Of a stretch of DNA of 64,000 nt, positions 38,850 to 50,975 are shown piece by piece. Source of the DNA: Pipra filicauda (taxonomy: Eukaryota > Chordata > Aves > Passeriformes > Pipridae); NCBI RefSeq assembly GCF_003945595.2, contig NW_024104129.1:186001-250000 (forward strand). The letters run 5' to 3'. Each line of letters starts with the position of its first letter. The first letter of the stretch is position 1. The position numbers were made by a program, and so were the translations under genes. The notes beneath the pieces are model-generated. The model worked only from the letters and a program-made list of their open reading frames with translations. It made no database searches and was not told the origin of the DNA.

Positions 38850-39539
38850 CATCATCATCATGGCTAGGCTTTGCGAACGAAGACTTAGGAAGGCTCTATC
38901 CACGTTTGATACAGGCACGCTGGTGGCTTATGAGGCCAATACGAGACAGACATGCAAAGGGCACAGCAGAAAGACTCCTTAGGTGGTGTATTCAGCAGGA
39001 TACGATTCTTTCTGCGTTGTCTTTTCTCCTCGAGAGTGACCCTGCATGCGTTCTCAAAGGAAACGGCAGCATTATAGATGGTGTGTCTCCAGGCCTCCCG
39101 ACTGGAGGCCAGAGTAGACCAGTTAAGATGATCAGTGTGGCTGAGGCTGAGATGATGTTTCAGGGAGTCCTTGTATCTTTTCTTCGGGGCTCCTCTCTTG
39201 CAGCAGCTGGAGGCAAGTTCACCGTAAAGCAGGATCTTAGGGAGGCGGTGGTCCTTCATCCTGGAGACTTGTCCTGCCCAGCGCAACTGAGTTCTCAGCA
39301 ACATAACATACTTCAGGTCACAGTAACAAAGCATATTTGCATCTCCTATCTGTCTCTTCTTCTCATCCCCCTGACGGGAATTACCACCAGCAGGAAAAAT
39401 CGCAGGTGTCTGGAATGTCATCATCCCCACTCTGCCTTTTGGATACATTTGCTTAGGTAAATATTGTAACCTTCCCAAAGATTTTTTTCAGCCACCTGGT
39501 AATAGTATTTGTTTCTACTTTCCCTTGTGGCTGCTATTA
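38850..39539 (-). mobile_element. RTE-type LINE fragment, copy A of a tandem pair
   Basis: On the minus strand this encodes the C-terminal part of an RTE-like ORF2 protein. A 197-codon frame (39478 to 38885) contains L-R-W-A-G-Q-V-S-R-M, R-G-A-P-K-K-R-Y-K-D-S-L, W-S-T-L-A-S and E-E-K-R-Q-R-R-K-N-R in the right order. It opens at TTG immediately after an in-frame TGA, so it is not a gene start. The usual zinc finger is broken: relative to the copy at 28 kb, 8 bases are missing near 38952-38955, shifting the frame past C-C-A-L-C. The 3' end runs into 'atcatcatcatgg' (38851-38863), i.e. an ATG-type trinucleotide tail on the element strand, typical of RTE elements. The plus-strand 184-codon frame is its shadow. 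Confidence 0.85.
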
Positions 39540-40048
39540 GAGAGTGATGTGTGCGTTCTCATCTTGAAACGGCAGCATTGTAGATGGTGTGTCTCCAGGC
39601 CTCCCGATTGGAGGCCAGAGTAGACCAGTTAAGAAGATCAGTGTGGCTGAGGCTGAGATGATGTTTCAGGGAGTCCTTGTATCTTTTCTTCGGGGCTCCT
39701 CTCTTGCAGCAGCTGGAGGCAAGTTCACCGTAAAGCAAGATCTTAGGGAGGCGGTGGTCCTTCATCCTGGAGACTTGCCCTGCCCAGCGCAACTGAGTTC
39801 TCAGCAACATAACATACTTCAGGTCACAGTAACAAAGCATATTTGCATCTGCTATCTGTATCTTCTTCTCATCCCCCTGACGGGAATTACCACCAGCAGG
39901 AAAAATCGCAGGTGTCTGGAAGGTCATCATCCCCACTCTGCCTTTTGGATACATTTGCTTAGGTAAATATTGTAACCTTCCCAAAGATTTTTTTCAGCCA
40001 CCTGGTAATAGTATTTGTTTCTACTTTCCCTATGGCTGCCTATTAGTA
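39540..40048 (-). mobile_element. RTE-type LINE fragment, copy B (506-bp tandem duplicate)
   Basis: The segment repeats 39034-39540 with a period of 506 bp, including ~85 bp beyond the TTG that opens both frames (39455-39540 against 39961-40048). By eye I count eight substitutions over ~390 bp of RTE-matching sequence, plus small differences at the right end. The minus frame (39984 to 39559, 141 codons) has the same L-R-W-A-G-Q-V-S-R-M and R-G-A-P-K-K-R-Y-K-D motifs. It stops before the basic linker and zinc finger because the duplicated unit begins inside the element. The junction at 39540-39567 contains words resembling both the RTE interior and the right flank, so the exact breakpoint is ambiguous. 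Confidence 0.85.
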
Positions 40049-42864
40049 TGTTTTTTTCATCTTGACTAGGAAACAAGTAAAACTGAACTTGATGATGGCT
40101 GATTCATTTCTTCTCCTTCCTTTTCTCTTCTTTAATTTTATTTTTTTTCTGGTAAGAGAGAACATATATTGAGAAGTTTAAAAATTTTGCTTTATAACTA
40201 TTTAAAATAGTATTCTCTATTAAAAAAAATTAAAAAATCCAAAACACAAATCAAGCATACAAACCCAAATGTTTTTACCAATCTTATCTTTCTGAGTCTG
40301 TATTTTCAATGCTTACAGCTAATATGGAAAATTCTTCCTGTTGTATAATACTGATTTAATGGGTTATGCACTTCAGTAAGTGTTAACTTGAGAAACAATT
40401 TGAACCCTGAAGAGTGTTCAAATGAGTAAATAATGATTGTCAGGGTGCTCAGGAACTGTCTTTACCCATACCATATTCCTCCAACCAGTCTGTTTCTGCT
40501 GTATGATTTGATCAATCTGGCCTACAATCTCTTTTACAGCCCTGTAAATATTGGTTTTTTTAAAAAATAGCAAGTAATTTACAGGTAAGGGTAAATAGCA
40601 ATATGTCTATTGGATGCAAATAAGAAGCAAAATGGTGATTTTGGTCTTATATGTGATCTTAAGGAAAACTAGTGACTGTATTGACTACAAACAGTAAAAC
40701 CTCATTTATCAATTAAGACAATAACTCCCTCAAAAATCCAATAAGCAAGCAGAATAAGAAATTAAGTAAATGAGAAACAAAACCAAACAACACAAAAGGC
40801 TAATTAACAAAACTACTCCCTTTAGGAAACTATGGAGAAGTCATGAGGTATATGCTAGGTTGTGATTCCTAAGTATACATGTTTTTTACTCATACAACCA
40901 TTTTTTGACCTTCCAAAAGGGAGGTCCTTAGGTATATTTCAGAATTTGTAAAATCCAAGTAGGGCAGGACACAGTATTTGCATGTACATACATTATCTTG
41001 TTTCAGTGGGATGGTTAAGCAATTAATGGTCCCTTTCAAGATATATTTTGATTGCTAGATAAAAATTAAAACACCCACAATTGCATCCATATGCAGTATA
41101 GGAAAAAAAAATTTCACATCCTATATGACTTTGCAAAATTTGGAAGTTTTCCTATTGCACAGATGAACAAAGCTACAGATTTTAAAAGTGAGATTGTTTT
41201 GTTTTGGTTTGGATTTGGTTTTGTTGTTTTATTTTTCAATTTTCTAAAACCACAAAAATACAAGGCAGAGAGTATATATCACTTCAAAACTGCTAAATGA
41301 CAGATGATTCTCCTATTCAATTAAAATACTGGAGAGCAGTAGAAAATTAAGTATTATGAATGTGTTGGTGCAAGCCTTGAATATCTGGCAAAATTGTGGA
41401 GAAAAAATGGGGACAACAAAAGCTAAGTGAGTCGTCTTCATTATTTTTATAATTTCTATGATTTCTATGAAAACACTGGCTATTGACCTGCCCAATCAAA
41501 TCTTTTCCTTCACATCTTGCTGTGGAAATTATAATGATTTATACTTGTTATTAGGGTTTGACTATGGTGTTCTTGTATAGAATTGAAAATCTGTCCTGAC
41601 TCCAAGCGATGTGTAGGAATCTTGGACAAGCAGGTTTAGATCTCAGTTTCAGTATTTACAGAGAGAAACAAAAATTAGTTTTCCTCCAAAGGGAAAAATA
41701 TCCCATCTGCAATCTCCAGAGTATTTGTTTGCTGTGGGCAGTTTTCTTATTGCAAAACTCATTTCCATAGGTTTTGCAGAGAACAAGATGAGATAAAAGA
41801 AAGACATTTTGAAATGCATTGTGAAAGTTTATATCTATGAGACATGGCTGAAGAAGTTCCTAAAATCTGGGGGAGATTCAGCAAGAGAACACATATTCTT
41901 CTACTTTTTTTATTTTCTAATTCCTTAAAAATGTGGTCCGGAATGGATGTTCTTTTGTTTTCTTTGCCTCAACTATTTTCATAACCTTAAATAAGGCAGA
42001 ACTTTCTGCTACTGCAGTTGAGCTGCAATGATTCATTCCTCTTCTGTTTGGAATGCAGGATCTGATATCAAATTGATCTTTTTTGAAAACAATAACTTAG
42101 AAAATTTAAAAACACATAATACTTCTGCAAGGAAGTTAATATTAAAATACTCCAATATGTCATTACGGAGAGACAATTTCATTTTCTGAGACACATAAAA
42201 GTTTCAGTTTTAGTAATGACTTTCGAGGGAGTTCATTGCAATAATGGTGTTAAAGGTTACAGGACTTGAATGATACCACCAAGATAAGAATCAACTTTAT
42301 AAAGACAATATTCTAATGGAATGCAAATATTAAGTGCTATTTCTAATAAGATTTCTTGATAGTCTTCATGGGCAGCTAATATCTCCAAGTAAACAAAGAA
42401 CTTAATGAAAATTAAAACCCCAGATGAATGTCCCATGTGTTTGTAAATGGAGACATATATACAAATCTGTAAATATATACACTGAAGTCTGAAAATTGTT
42501 GAAGAAAAATTGACAACATTATAATATATTTTAATATATTGCCTACTATAATGATACTATATAACCAGATGCCTTAAATACCAAACTGAATTTCTAGGAA
42601 TACAGAATTCACATTTCATTATTACCTGAACTGGACTGCTTTGACAGTTCACCTTAACATGTCCTTTATTTCAGTCTTAAAGAAATATTTATTGTTCTCT
42701 TACTATAAAAGATTGTGTGTATCCGTAGAATAAGACATTACTATACATTACCTTTCTCTCATTTGATGCAACTGTGAGTAGATATTTGAGGTTTATGATT
42801 TAATCCAGCTAATTGAAATATCTCTAAGTGCAACTTTCATGCTCTTTTGTAGTCTTTTTGTTTG

Positions 42865-42946
42865 GCTGGGCTTTTTTTTGTTATGGGATTTTTTTCTTTG
42901 TTTTTTTTTCTTTGTTTTTTTTTTCCTTTTTTAAACTTTTTTTTAG
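42865..42946. repeat. T-rich low-complexity tract
   Basis: Repeated 'ctttgttttttttt' units between T8-T10 runs over ~80 bp, nearly pure T with spaced C and G. It could be read as the reverse of a decayed A-tail, but no element lies at its right. Confidence 0.75.
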
Positions 42947-43387
42947 GAGTGGAGAAGGATCAAGAATAGCCATAAACACATTCCAGCAGCTGCTGGAAAA
43001 AACCTAATAGCAACACTGAGGCTCTAGGTAGGTGAGTGTTAACCAATGGATCATTACTTAGTGTTACTTTACATTGATTCCAAATACTGGAAACATATAA
43101 AAGTATGAAAACATTCATTATTCTGAATTCTCTCTTTTAAGTGTTAGTATGATAAGATCAAATGCATTCTTCTAGTGCTTCTTCATGAGTTACATGGAAT
43201 AGCATTTAGGAAAATAGATGTCTCTTTTTATCAACAATATCTCTGTATAAATAGTATAAACAGTAACATTCAGTGTGGTAATCTAGGGAAACGTACTTTT
43301 CATCAGGTGCTTTTAACATTTTGAGAATATTACGATGATGAAGGCTTATATCAGGACCAATAGTATTTATACTATTAGAGAGAGTTA

Positions 43388-43432
43388 CATATAATATATG
43401 TATTATATGTATATTATACATGTTATGCATAC
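43388..43432. repeat. AT-rich imperfect palindrome cluster
   Basis: The words acatataatatatgt, atgtatattatacat and atgcat succeed one another, each close to self-complementary. It is an AT-rich hairpin-prone microsatellite-like patch with no further function evident. Confidence 0.5.
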
Positions 43433-44034
43433 AATAGACAGAAAGAGAACATACTTTAAGTCATGATGTTCGTTACCAACCATCTTGGCACATGTTTAAA
43501 AGAAACTCAAGAGAATAATATTTATTCTCAAACAGCGAGTGTGTTGGGGCCCCCATTCAGGCACCACCTTAAGGTGCATCTTTGTTCTCCTTTACTAAGC
43601 TTACATGAGGTGAGAATGTTTTCTAATCAAAACCTCCTCAAGTTTTTATTGGAGAATAAGTTAGGATAACAGAAATGTAGCAAAAGGACCAAAAAGAGAA
43701 AATGGTTTGTAAAGATATTTTTGTTTTCTTACTTTAGATAGCAAAGTTAGATGTAATCCACTCATTTTTCAACACATTTTCACAATTTCACCAAAAAATA
43801 TTTTTATTTACATGTCCTGTCTCTGGTTTTTTTTCCTGCACTTCTCAGTGGTCCCTCAGCTTCACCCTTCTTCCACATCACCCAAAATTCTCTCCCCTTT
43901 ACACATGTAAGTTTAGCTCCTGCCCTGGGTTTGCTGCTTTCCCTCACAGGTCTCCAGCTTGCTTCCATGCCACTTTTAAGAGAATACATCATTAAGGCTA
44001 TGGACAGGTAAAATTAGGCCTGTAGAGATGACTT

Positions 44035-44290
44035 TAGGAAGCCCCAGCCTACTAAAGATGACGCTCACTGGGGATATCAAGGGCAAAAAGAGGAGCTTGT
44101 GCTGCTACATTATTAGTAAAAGGCCGAAAACCGAAAATATGGGCTCTTTGCTGAATGGAGTGGAGGACTTTGTGACAGAGATACAGATAATGCTGAGGTA
44201 TTCATTGCCTTGTTTGCCTCAGCCTTCTTCATCAAAAACATCTCCTCGGACTCTGTCCTTATGGAATAGGTTACAGGAGGATGAGAATTA
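44035..44290 (+). mobile_element. CR1 LINE internal ORF2 fragment, sense
   Basis: The plus strand encodes, across at least one frameshift, the CR1 ORF2 stretch between endonuclease and reverse transcriptase. The frame starting at 44028 reads G-K-K-R-S-L-C-C-Y-I-I-S-K-R-P-K-T-E-N, then G-S-L-L-N-G-V-E-D-F-V-T-E. After a shift near 44180 the DNA continues 'aatgctgaggtattcattgc' and 'cttgtttgcctcagccttct', the CR1 A-E-V-x-x-x-x-F-A-S-x-F motif. It is truncated at both ends with no UTR. The 87-codon frame that partly covers it is a relic, and the 102-codon minus frame is a shadow. Confidence 0.78.
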
Positions 44291-47200
44291 AAAGCAGCGT
44301 ATAAGGGTTGAGTCTGGTATGACTTGGGTGAACTCAACCCACGTGAGTTCATGAGACACAACAGTCTGATTCTTAGGGTGCTGAGAGAACTTGATGATGT
44401 CCTTGATAAAGAAAAGAACATAAAGATGAATAAGTCCTATATAGGTGTAAATCTTGTTCTCTTTTCTTTCCACTAAGCTCTTGTCCAGAAGCATAGGATA
44501 GTTTCTGTATTGTTAGTGGAGTGAAGAAGAAACCTTCAGACTGAGATTCAGAACTCATTTAAAGACAAAAGTGATGTCAAAATATTGGAGTTTTGAACAA
44601 CTCTATTTGTTTTGTTACCTAAAAATCGGAAGCTAAAAAACTCACCAGGTTAATTTCATAGGTATAAGACATAGAGTAGGTCTTTAATGAAGAACTTCTG
44701 ATTCAAGGATTACAAAAAATGTGTGCACCCTTGTCCAGAGGTTTCACAATTTATGGTCTGATCCGAGAAGTACCTGTCCCTAGATCTGTCCCCCTGGCAT
44801 GCCTCCCTGAAAATTGAGTCAGAGGTCCCAAGATCCCTTTCTTCCTCATCTTCCTCTTTTTCACAACACATACTGTCTTTGGAGCCTCTCCAAGGTTCCG
44901 GGCTTGACTATGATGGTATCTTGTTGTTCAGGTCTGGGGTGTGTATGTTCTTAAACAGAGAGTGCTATACTCCTGCCTTGAAAGGAGCCTAAACAAACCT
45001 AAAGAATTTAGAAAATTTGATATGAAATGGTGGAATAGGGTTTAATAAGTGTTAACTACTATTCTGAAGTGTGAGAAACTACACAGCTACATTAGAATCT
45101 ACAAAAAGCTAAAAATCCTAAAAATTCTAAGGCATCAGTTTCCACAGAAGACCAAAATGAAATAGAGTTATTGTTTGCTGCCATTATCTTTCTGTTCACC
45201 TTAGAGGCATCTACTGGTAAAGGAAATTATGAAAACAGAAAGCTAGCACTGGTCTCAGGAGAGAGACGCAGTGTGGGTGCAGTGTAATAAAACATGAAGC
45301 TAATTAGGCACTCCAAGAAGCCTGAGGAACTGGGAACCCAAAGAAAGTAACACTGTAGTACAGCTCCTCTCCCTTTATTGCTGAGGACTGCCACCCAAAA
45401 TTAGCTCAGGCATCTCTTTGCGGAGCACACAGAGACACTCCTTCATTGCACATCATTAGCAATCATTTAATTCCTGATTCCTCTAGATAGCATACATGTA
45501 AGCTGCCCCGCATTCACATAGTAAATATAAATATAATTTGCAAACATTTTATCAATATGTTTGCATTTCTGTGCCTAGTTCTCTACAAACACTGATTAGT
45601 AATGACTAATGTTATTGATTCCATCAGTGCATGTTACAGGAAAATTGGAGTCTGTTATTGGTCAATGTGACAATTACTTGAAAAGCATTACATGTCTTGC
45701 TCATTGCAGTAGGAAAACTTATTACCAACAGAGATCCACAAGGGAACAGATGTACAGCAAAAAATGGATAGTCTGTCAAAGAAATCCTAGCATATATTTT
45801 ACAGCCTGAATGGAGGGCATTTATTGCTTACAAAATCAAATCTCTTTTTGAAGAAATCATGATGCCATGGGAGTCTAAACGGTTTTAGGGGGAAAAAAGG
45901 ATATTTAATAAGTGAAATTCAATTGAAACAGAGAGCAATAATGTATATTCAGTAAGCATTCCAAAATTAAACTGATAAATGTAACTTCTATTCAATCTTA
46001 CATTCTCTAGATTTAATTAAAAGTTAAATCTGAACTTTGGAGTATGAATGAGTGAAAGAACCACGAAAATTGACTTTGAGAATATGATAAATGTGTGCTG
46101 TACATCTACCTGTTAGTCCTGTAAATCTATTTATGGCAGAAGAGGAGATAGTCTGAATTCTTTGAGAACACATCTTCCCTTGATAGAGTGGCACTCTTTA
46201 CTTCTCTCCTTCCTCCACTTTCTTTCTACTCTGTCACATAGCAGGGAAATAATTTCAAAACTGAAAAATTTATAGCACAGAATGATATTCATAGAACATA
46301 ACATTTCTGAATGAATGTGCAGTTAACCTTTGATATGTAGTCATAAAACAGAAAGCTGATATTATAGAGGATTAAGTTTGGGGCTGATTAAACTCAACGG
46401 CAAACATTCTATCGGTCTTGAAGAATCAGGGTTTTGACTGTGCATTCCACTTGGCATTTTAAGGCCAAGATAGAGATTTATAAAGTCAGAAACCTTGGCT
46501 CTGTTTTAGCATAAATCCAAAATGTTGGGCCTATAAGGTATAAATGAGTCCATTTGCAAGTCCTTTGATATATAACCATTTCAGACTCAAAAGGTCATTG
46601 CAGTTTCAAAATGACAACACCAAACCATATATACTGAATGTCTCTTTTTCTATTAAGAAATTCCCAAATCCATTCTAGATGGATTACAATCTAAACATGG
46701 TGTGGCATACACCAACAAGCCAAGGCAAATTGTGAATTCTAGTCTCTGAAAGGCAAGGATAAGATAAAACTTACTTTAGTAATCAGGACCGTTAGTAATC
46801 AGGACTCTTTAAACTTACATTTTGAATCTTCTTGAAATAGAAAAGAACTATTTGAAAAACTATTTCATGATTCCATTCCAGGACACATATGTCCTCTCAG
46901 GTCTTCAGTCTTTCACTATTAACACCAGCACCATGTGCTAACAGCAAACACGATATCTCTTCGACATTTCAGAGTAGGAAGGTATAAAAGACATTTGCTA
47001 ATGGCTAACTTCTTCCCCCCTTCAACTGCAACACTGTTCTGGAAGGGATACAGGGAAAGAACTGCTTGCCTGCTCTTTTTCCCTTCCATCAGTTGATAGC
47101 TTGTTGATTTCAAACCTTCTCATTTGTTTGTAAGCTCCTGCAAAAACTCAACAAGTAGAAGTTACAGTATGTTTATAAGGAAGAGATTGAGGATCAGCAA

Positions 47201-47298
47201 TCTCCACCCTCTTGTCACACTAAAGTGACTGATTGAGACCAGATATGACTGCAATAAAGTGCACTTTGCATATGATTAATGTGTTTTAGCGTTGGTGT
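44291..47298. other. 3-kb non-coding tract
   Basis: No recognised gene or element. Frames are at most 68 codons without motifs. A short imperfect duplication 'gtaatcagga(c)' occurs near 46780-46805. Confidence 0.5.
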
Positions 47299-48345
47299 GT
47301 GGTTTTAGTGCTGGGGCTGTCAGAGAAAGGGAGGCCCAATGAAAGATGGCTTCCATCAGTCAGTAATGTCAAACAGCCACCAAGAAAAGGGAAGAGCTTA
47401 ATATTGAAAATAAACAGTTATTTATTAGCCACTGCAGTGCAGATGTTGGCTTCTGCATTCATCTCTGTAAAAGAAAAGCCTCAGTCTTATGCAAAAGAAA
47501 ACCTCAACTTGTCCAAAAAGTGGGACTTGGGGAATTTTTTGTTTTTATTAGGGAAAAATCAGACCAGGTCTGAGAGCCTGAGAGAGGCAAAGCTGCTGAA
47601 GCTCCATGTTCCCAGGTTCAATAGATAGCAAGCCTGAACACTCATTCCCAGTATGCACATGCAGAGGTTTATAGAGCACAGGTATAAACCACAGGAGTAC
47701 AGGTCTGGCCAAACATATCTATACAACAAACTGACAGAACACTCTCTTGAGCAAGGTAGCATGAATGGTTGCATCCTGCTCCCCTCTCTGACTGAGCAGA
47801 ATGAAGCTGGTGGGAGTACATATTGTGCACATGTACAAAGTGGGTGGCCCCACAGCTGAGCTCAGACACCCAGTCTTCCCAGCTGCTGGTTCCTGAATAT
47901 AGAGTTTCGGAGGCCACAGCCCTGCTCTAGCTGCTGGCACAAATACTCTCACAGACATACAACAAGCTTGAACTCTCCCGGTCCCCAGTAACTGCCCCAC
48001 ATCTCATCCCTGTGGTCTCACTCTTAGAGAGACATTCACCCTCAGGCTCCCAGACCACCACACCTACTAAGTGACTTACCTGCTTTGCTCTTTGCTGGCA
48101 CTCACACACTCATTCACACACCCCACTCACTCCAGTGGCTGGTACCATGGACACAGGGGTCGCTGAGACCTGAAGTCCCTCTCCAGTTGCTGCCATTGAC
48201 ATCCACCCACTGGGGTCTCTGCAGCTGCTGCCGCCACAGACACACAGGCCCTCCAACTTTTGCTCTGGCTCCAATCACACCCCCATACAACATACACATG
48301 AGAGACCCTCATCCAGGAAAAGAATAAAAAGGAATATTAAAAGAA
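47299..48345 (-). mobile_element. Probable LTR with tandem-repeat-like U3, antisense
   Basis: The right part (about 47780-48330) is GC-richer and has repeated words: 'agctgctgg', 'cacagacacacagg', 'ccacccactggggtc', 'cagctgctgccgcc'. This is a minisatellite-like pattern of long avian LTR U3 regions. On the minus strand a TATA-like box (tataaa, 47668-47673) is followed ~120 bp later by AATAAA (47544-47549), the U3-R-U5 order expected of an LTR. Left of it, 47299-47540 would be U5 or internal sequence and is less certain. Many 60-109-codon frames on both strands come from the GC-richer content and have no motifs. I do not know the family name, and both ends are approximate. Confidence 0.5.
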
Positions 48346-50702
48346 TAAAAGTAATTTTCAAAACAGCACTTTTAAATAAACAGTTTTCATGCTTTCAAAT
48401 TTACCAACCATTATTCTCCAGTACTCAAGTTTTCAAATGAACACTCATATACCGAAAATGCCAAAATGGACTGAGCAGAACTATAATAAGTCTAAGTAAC
48501 ATTTCACTTGAAACATAAAAAATGTCAATATTTGGGATTCTGCATTTTCCACAACTGTTCAAAATTCTGAGAAAAAAAAAATAGTTCTGGGGAAGTTAGT
48601 TACCATTTACAAAAAGCTTAAACAGAGTTTTGAACCAAATTTATTCCCAAAAGTCTATACTTACTTTTACCCCTATCAGTCCTCTGTAGAAGAAAGTATG
48701 TGCATATGCTTGCTCAGTTGGAGACTATTCATGCGTTTGAGGACAAGTCTGACAAATCAAATTCCATATTTGATAAATAACCCCCCAAAATTTAGAAAAT
48801 AATTTAAAAATATTTTTAGAATTCATTACGTGGTGTCAGTTATTATGAGGTGTCAATTTCCCTCTGGACCTACAGCTGGAAGCCAGGTAAGATACCTCAG
48901 ACCATCTACATTTAAGATAATGTCCCAAGCCATTAGCTCGTCTGTGGAAACCTCATTTTAGGTGATCTCAATTTTCCCCTGCAGACAGTATCTCTACAGA
49001 GATTCTTTTGAAATAACTGAGTACTAGTGTATTCAGTATTTATCTGACTTCTCAGGTGAGGTTTGAATCAGTGCTATATTGCCCCTGCTGCTCTGTGACT
49101 GGTATTTGACTTTGAAGCTGGGTTATTATCCACATGGATTTTTGGCAGGAAAGGACTGCAGAGCTGCCATACCCAAACCCAAGTGAAAAAGAATGCAGAT
49201 ATTTTGAAATCACAGATTTGGAAATAGAACAAGTACTGGGAGCGGATGTTTCCTTTCTTCTTCTTTGTGAAAATTTTAAAAGAGAATGCGGGATTTAGGA
49301 GAGAAGAAACTGAGTGGAGCGAAGTCTTCTTTGAAACCCTGCCTCATCCATAAATTTCCTTACCAGTTCTCTTCATTCACCCTGTGATAGTTCATCTCTT
49401 GTCTACAAAATTAAATGATGCCTCCTATACTCATTGTGTTGCTGTAAGCTTAAAATTCATTAAAGTTAAAGTGGTAAAGGTGGTAGTCAACTGGAAAGTA
49501 CAGTTGAATATTATGATGTGTTTATGCCAGTAAAATAAGGATGATTATTAATATTGGCTGTGACTAAAGCAAAATCTATTAAAATTAGTTGATTAGTCAT
49601 GAAAATATTTTTAGTTTTTTTTGCTCAGCTCTGATATTGAGAACCTCATTAAAACAAATATTTAAACTCGAAGGAAAATGCCAGACTGATTGGACAAAAT
49701 CCACTTTTGGTAAATCAGGATTTATTTTAATAGCTACAGTCAAATAGGTGATTTCCTTAATGCACTCTTCTAAATTCTTACATTTTATCAAATCTCATGT
49801 GTTTATAGTTACTTTCTTATATTTAATTTCCTATATTTTATTCCTCTCCTGATTGCAGCTACTAATTTTGCTTTTCGTCAGCCATCAAGTATGAAACCTG
49901 TTGATATGTTTAATAAGAATCCATGCTACTGAACTGTTTCATCTGTCAATGATTCAGTATCTCTGATAAATATTACTCAATCTTCCTGACTCCAAGTCAT
50001 CTGAGCTTTATTTCACCTTAGCTATTATAATTTGCATTTCTATATATCATTCCCATTAGCCATCCTGCCTTTGTCACTGTGTTATAGATTTCTCTTTATT
50101 GGAAACTGAGATGAAGTATTCATTTAATTTTTGAGCCAGACCCATATTATCTTTTAGACAATACCCACTTTTAACACATTGCTGCTCTACTTTTTTCTAT
50201 GTTTTCTAGAGAACCTTTCTCACTTGTTAAAATTGCTTTTGCAAGATCTATCTCTGCCTGGCTTTCAACAATTCTGTTTTTATGAATAAGAATTAAGTGA
50301 GATCCACCGTTTTAATAGACTTATCCGCCTACTGAGATACAGTCCTGCCATTTATTTATCAACAGTACCTTTTCTGTTACAAATCCAGTTGACAATGACT
50401 CTTTTTAGTCAGTAACCTTAATCTTCCACTGCATATTGTTTATAATTCTCTCAACACCACATACTCTCCATTACATCACAAACAGCAGAAACTTACAAAT
50501 CATATTTAACAGGGGCAAACTGAAAATAGTGCAGGAGTCATACGTACCCGGATGTTGTGAACTGTGAACTTCTTTGGACAATCAGGACTATTTTCCACAC
50601 AGACATGTTATGCTACAGCCTTTCTCCACTATCTCATTTTGGCTGCATCTTGGATGTATCCATTCACTACTTACTTTTCTTTAGCAGAATAAGACCTAAG
50701 TA
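48346..50702. other. AT-rich non-coding tract
   Basis: About 2.3 kb without a recognised gene or element; the longest frame is 64 codons. Confidence 0.5.
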
Positions 50703-50975
50703 GAATCATAGAATCTACTTCCATAGGTTGGAAAAGACCTATAAGATCATTGAGTCCAACCATTAACCTAGCACCACTATCATGTTCACCACTAAATTGT
50801 GTCCCCAAGTACTATATCCACATATTTTTAAAGACTTCCAGGGACTAGGAGTCTACCACTTTCCTGGGCAGTCTGTTCCAATTCTTTACAACCATTTCTA
50901 TGAAGAATTTTTTCTTAATATCTAATCTAAACCTCCCCTGGAACAACTTGAGGCCATTTCCTCTTGTCCAGTCAT
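50703..50975 (-). mobile_element. CR1 LINE 3' end, antisense
   Basis: The octamer-type start 'agaatcatagaatctacttcc' is followed by 'ggttggaaaagacctataag', 'atcattgagtccaaccatta', 'tttcctgggcagtctgttcc' and 'tctaaacctcccctggaaca', ending near 'cctcttgtccagtcata'. The minus frame crossing it preserves the CR1-type peptide word N-W-N-R-L-P-R-K-V-V-D-S at its end (about 50845-50880). It is truncated upstream and not functional. Confidence 0.9.

Larger units (their letters stand above)
40049..44034. other. 4-kb repeat-poor AT-rich tract
   Basis: No gene or dispersed element recognised. It includes a T-rich low-complexity run (42865-42946) and a small self-complementary AT stretch (43388-43432). 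Open frames are under 75 codons. Confidence 0.55.

Noticed and set aside
38906..39460. 184- and 125-codon plus-strand frames at 39 kb
   Set aside because: They are antisense shadows of the RTE fragments. Their similarity to each other is explained by the 506-bp tandem duplication.
38885..39478. 197-codon minus-strand frame as a host gene
   Set aside because: It opens at TTG directly after an in-frame TGA, carries RTE ORF2 C-terminal motifs, and its end is frameshifted. It is a retrotransposon relic.
38850..40050. CRISPR-like or satellite array from the repeated 39-kb units
   Set aside because: There are only two long units with continuous homology and no short regular repeat-spacer pattern, and the sequence is eukaryotic LINE-derived.
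38851..40075. 'tttcatc' near both ends of the 39-kb RTE locus as a target-site duplication
   Set aside because: It is only seven bases, rich in T, and not placed at a clear left boundary of the insertion.
47299..48327. Dense overlapping frames of 60-109 codons on both strands as a coding locus
   Set aside because: They overlap on both strands with no motifs, and the block has LTR-like TATA and AATAAA placement.
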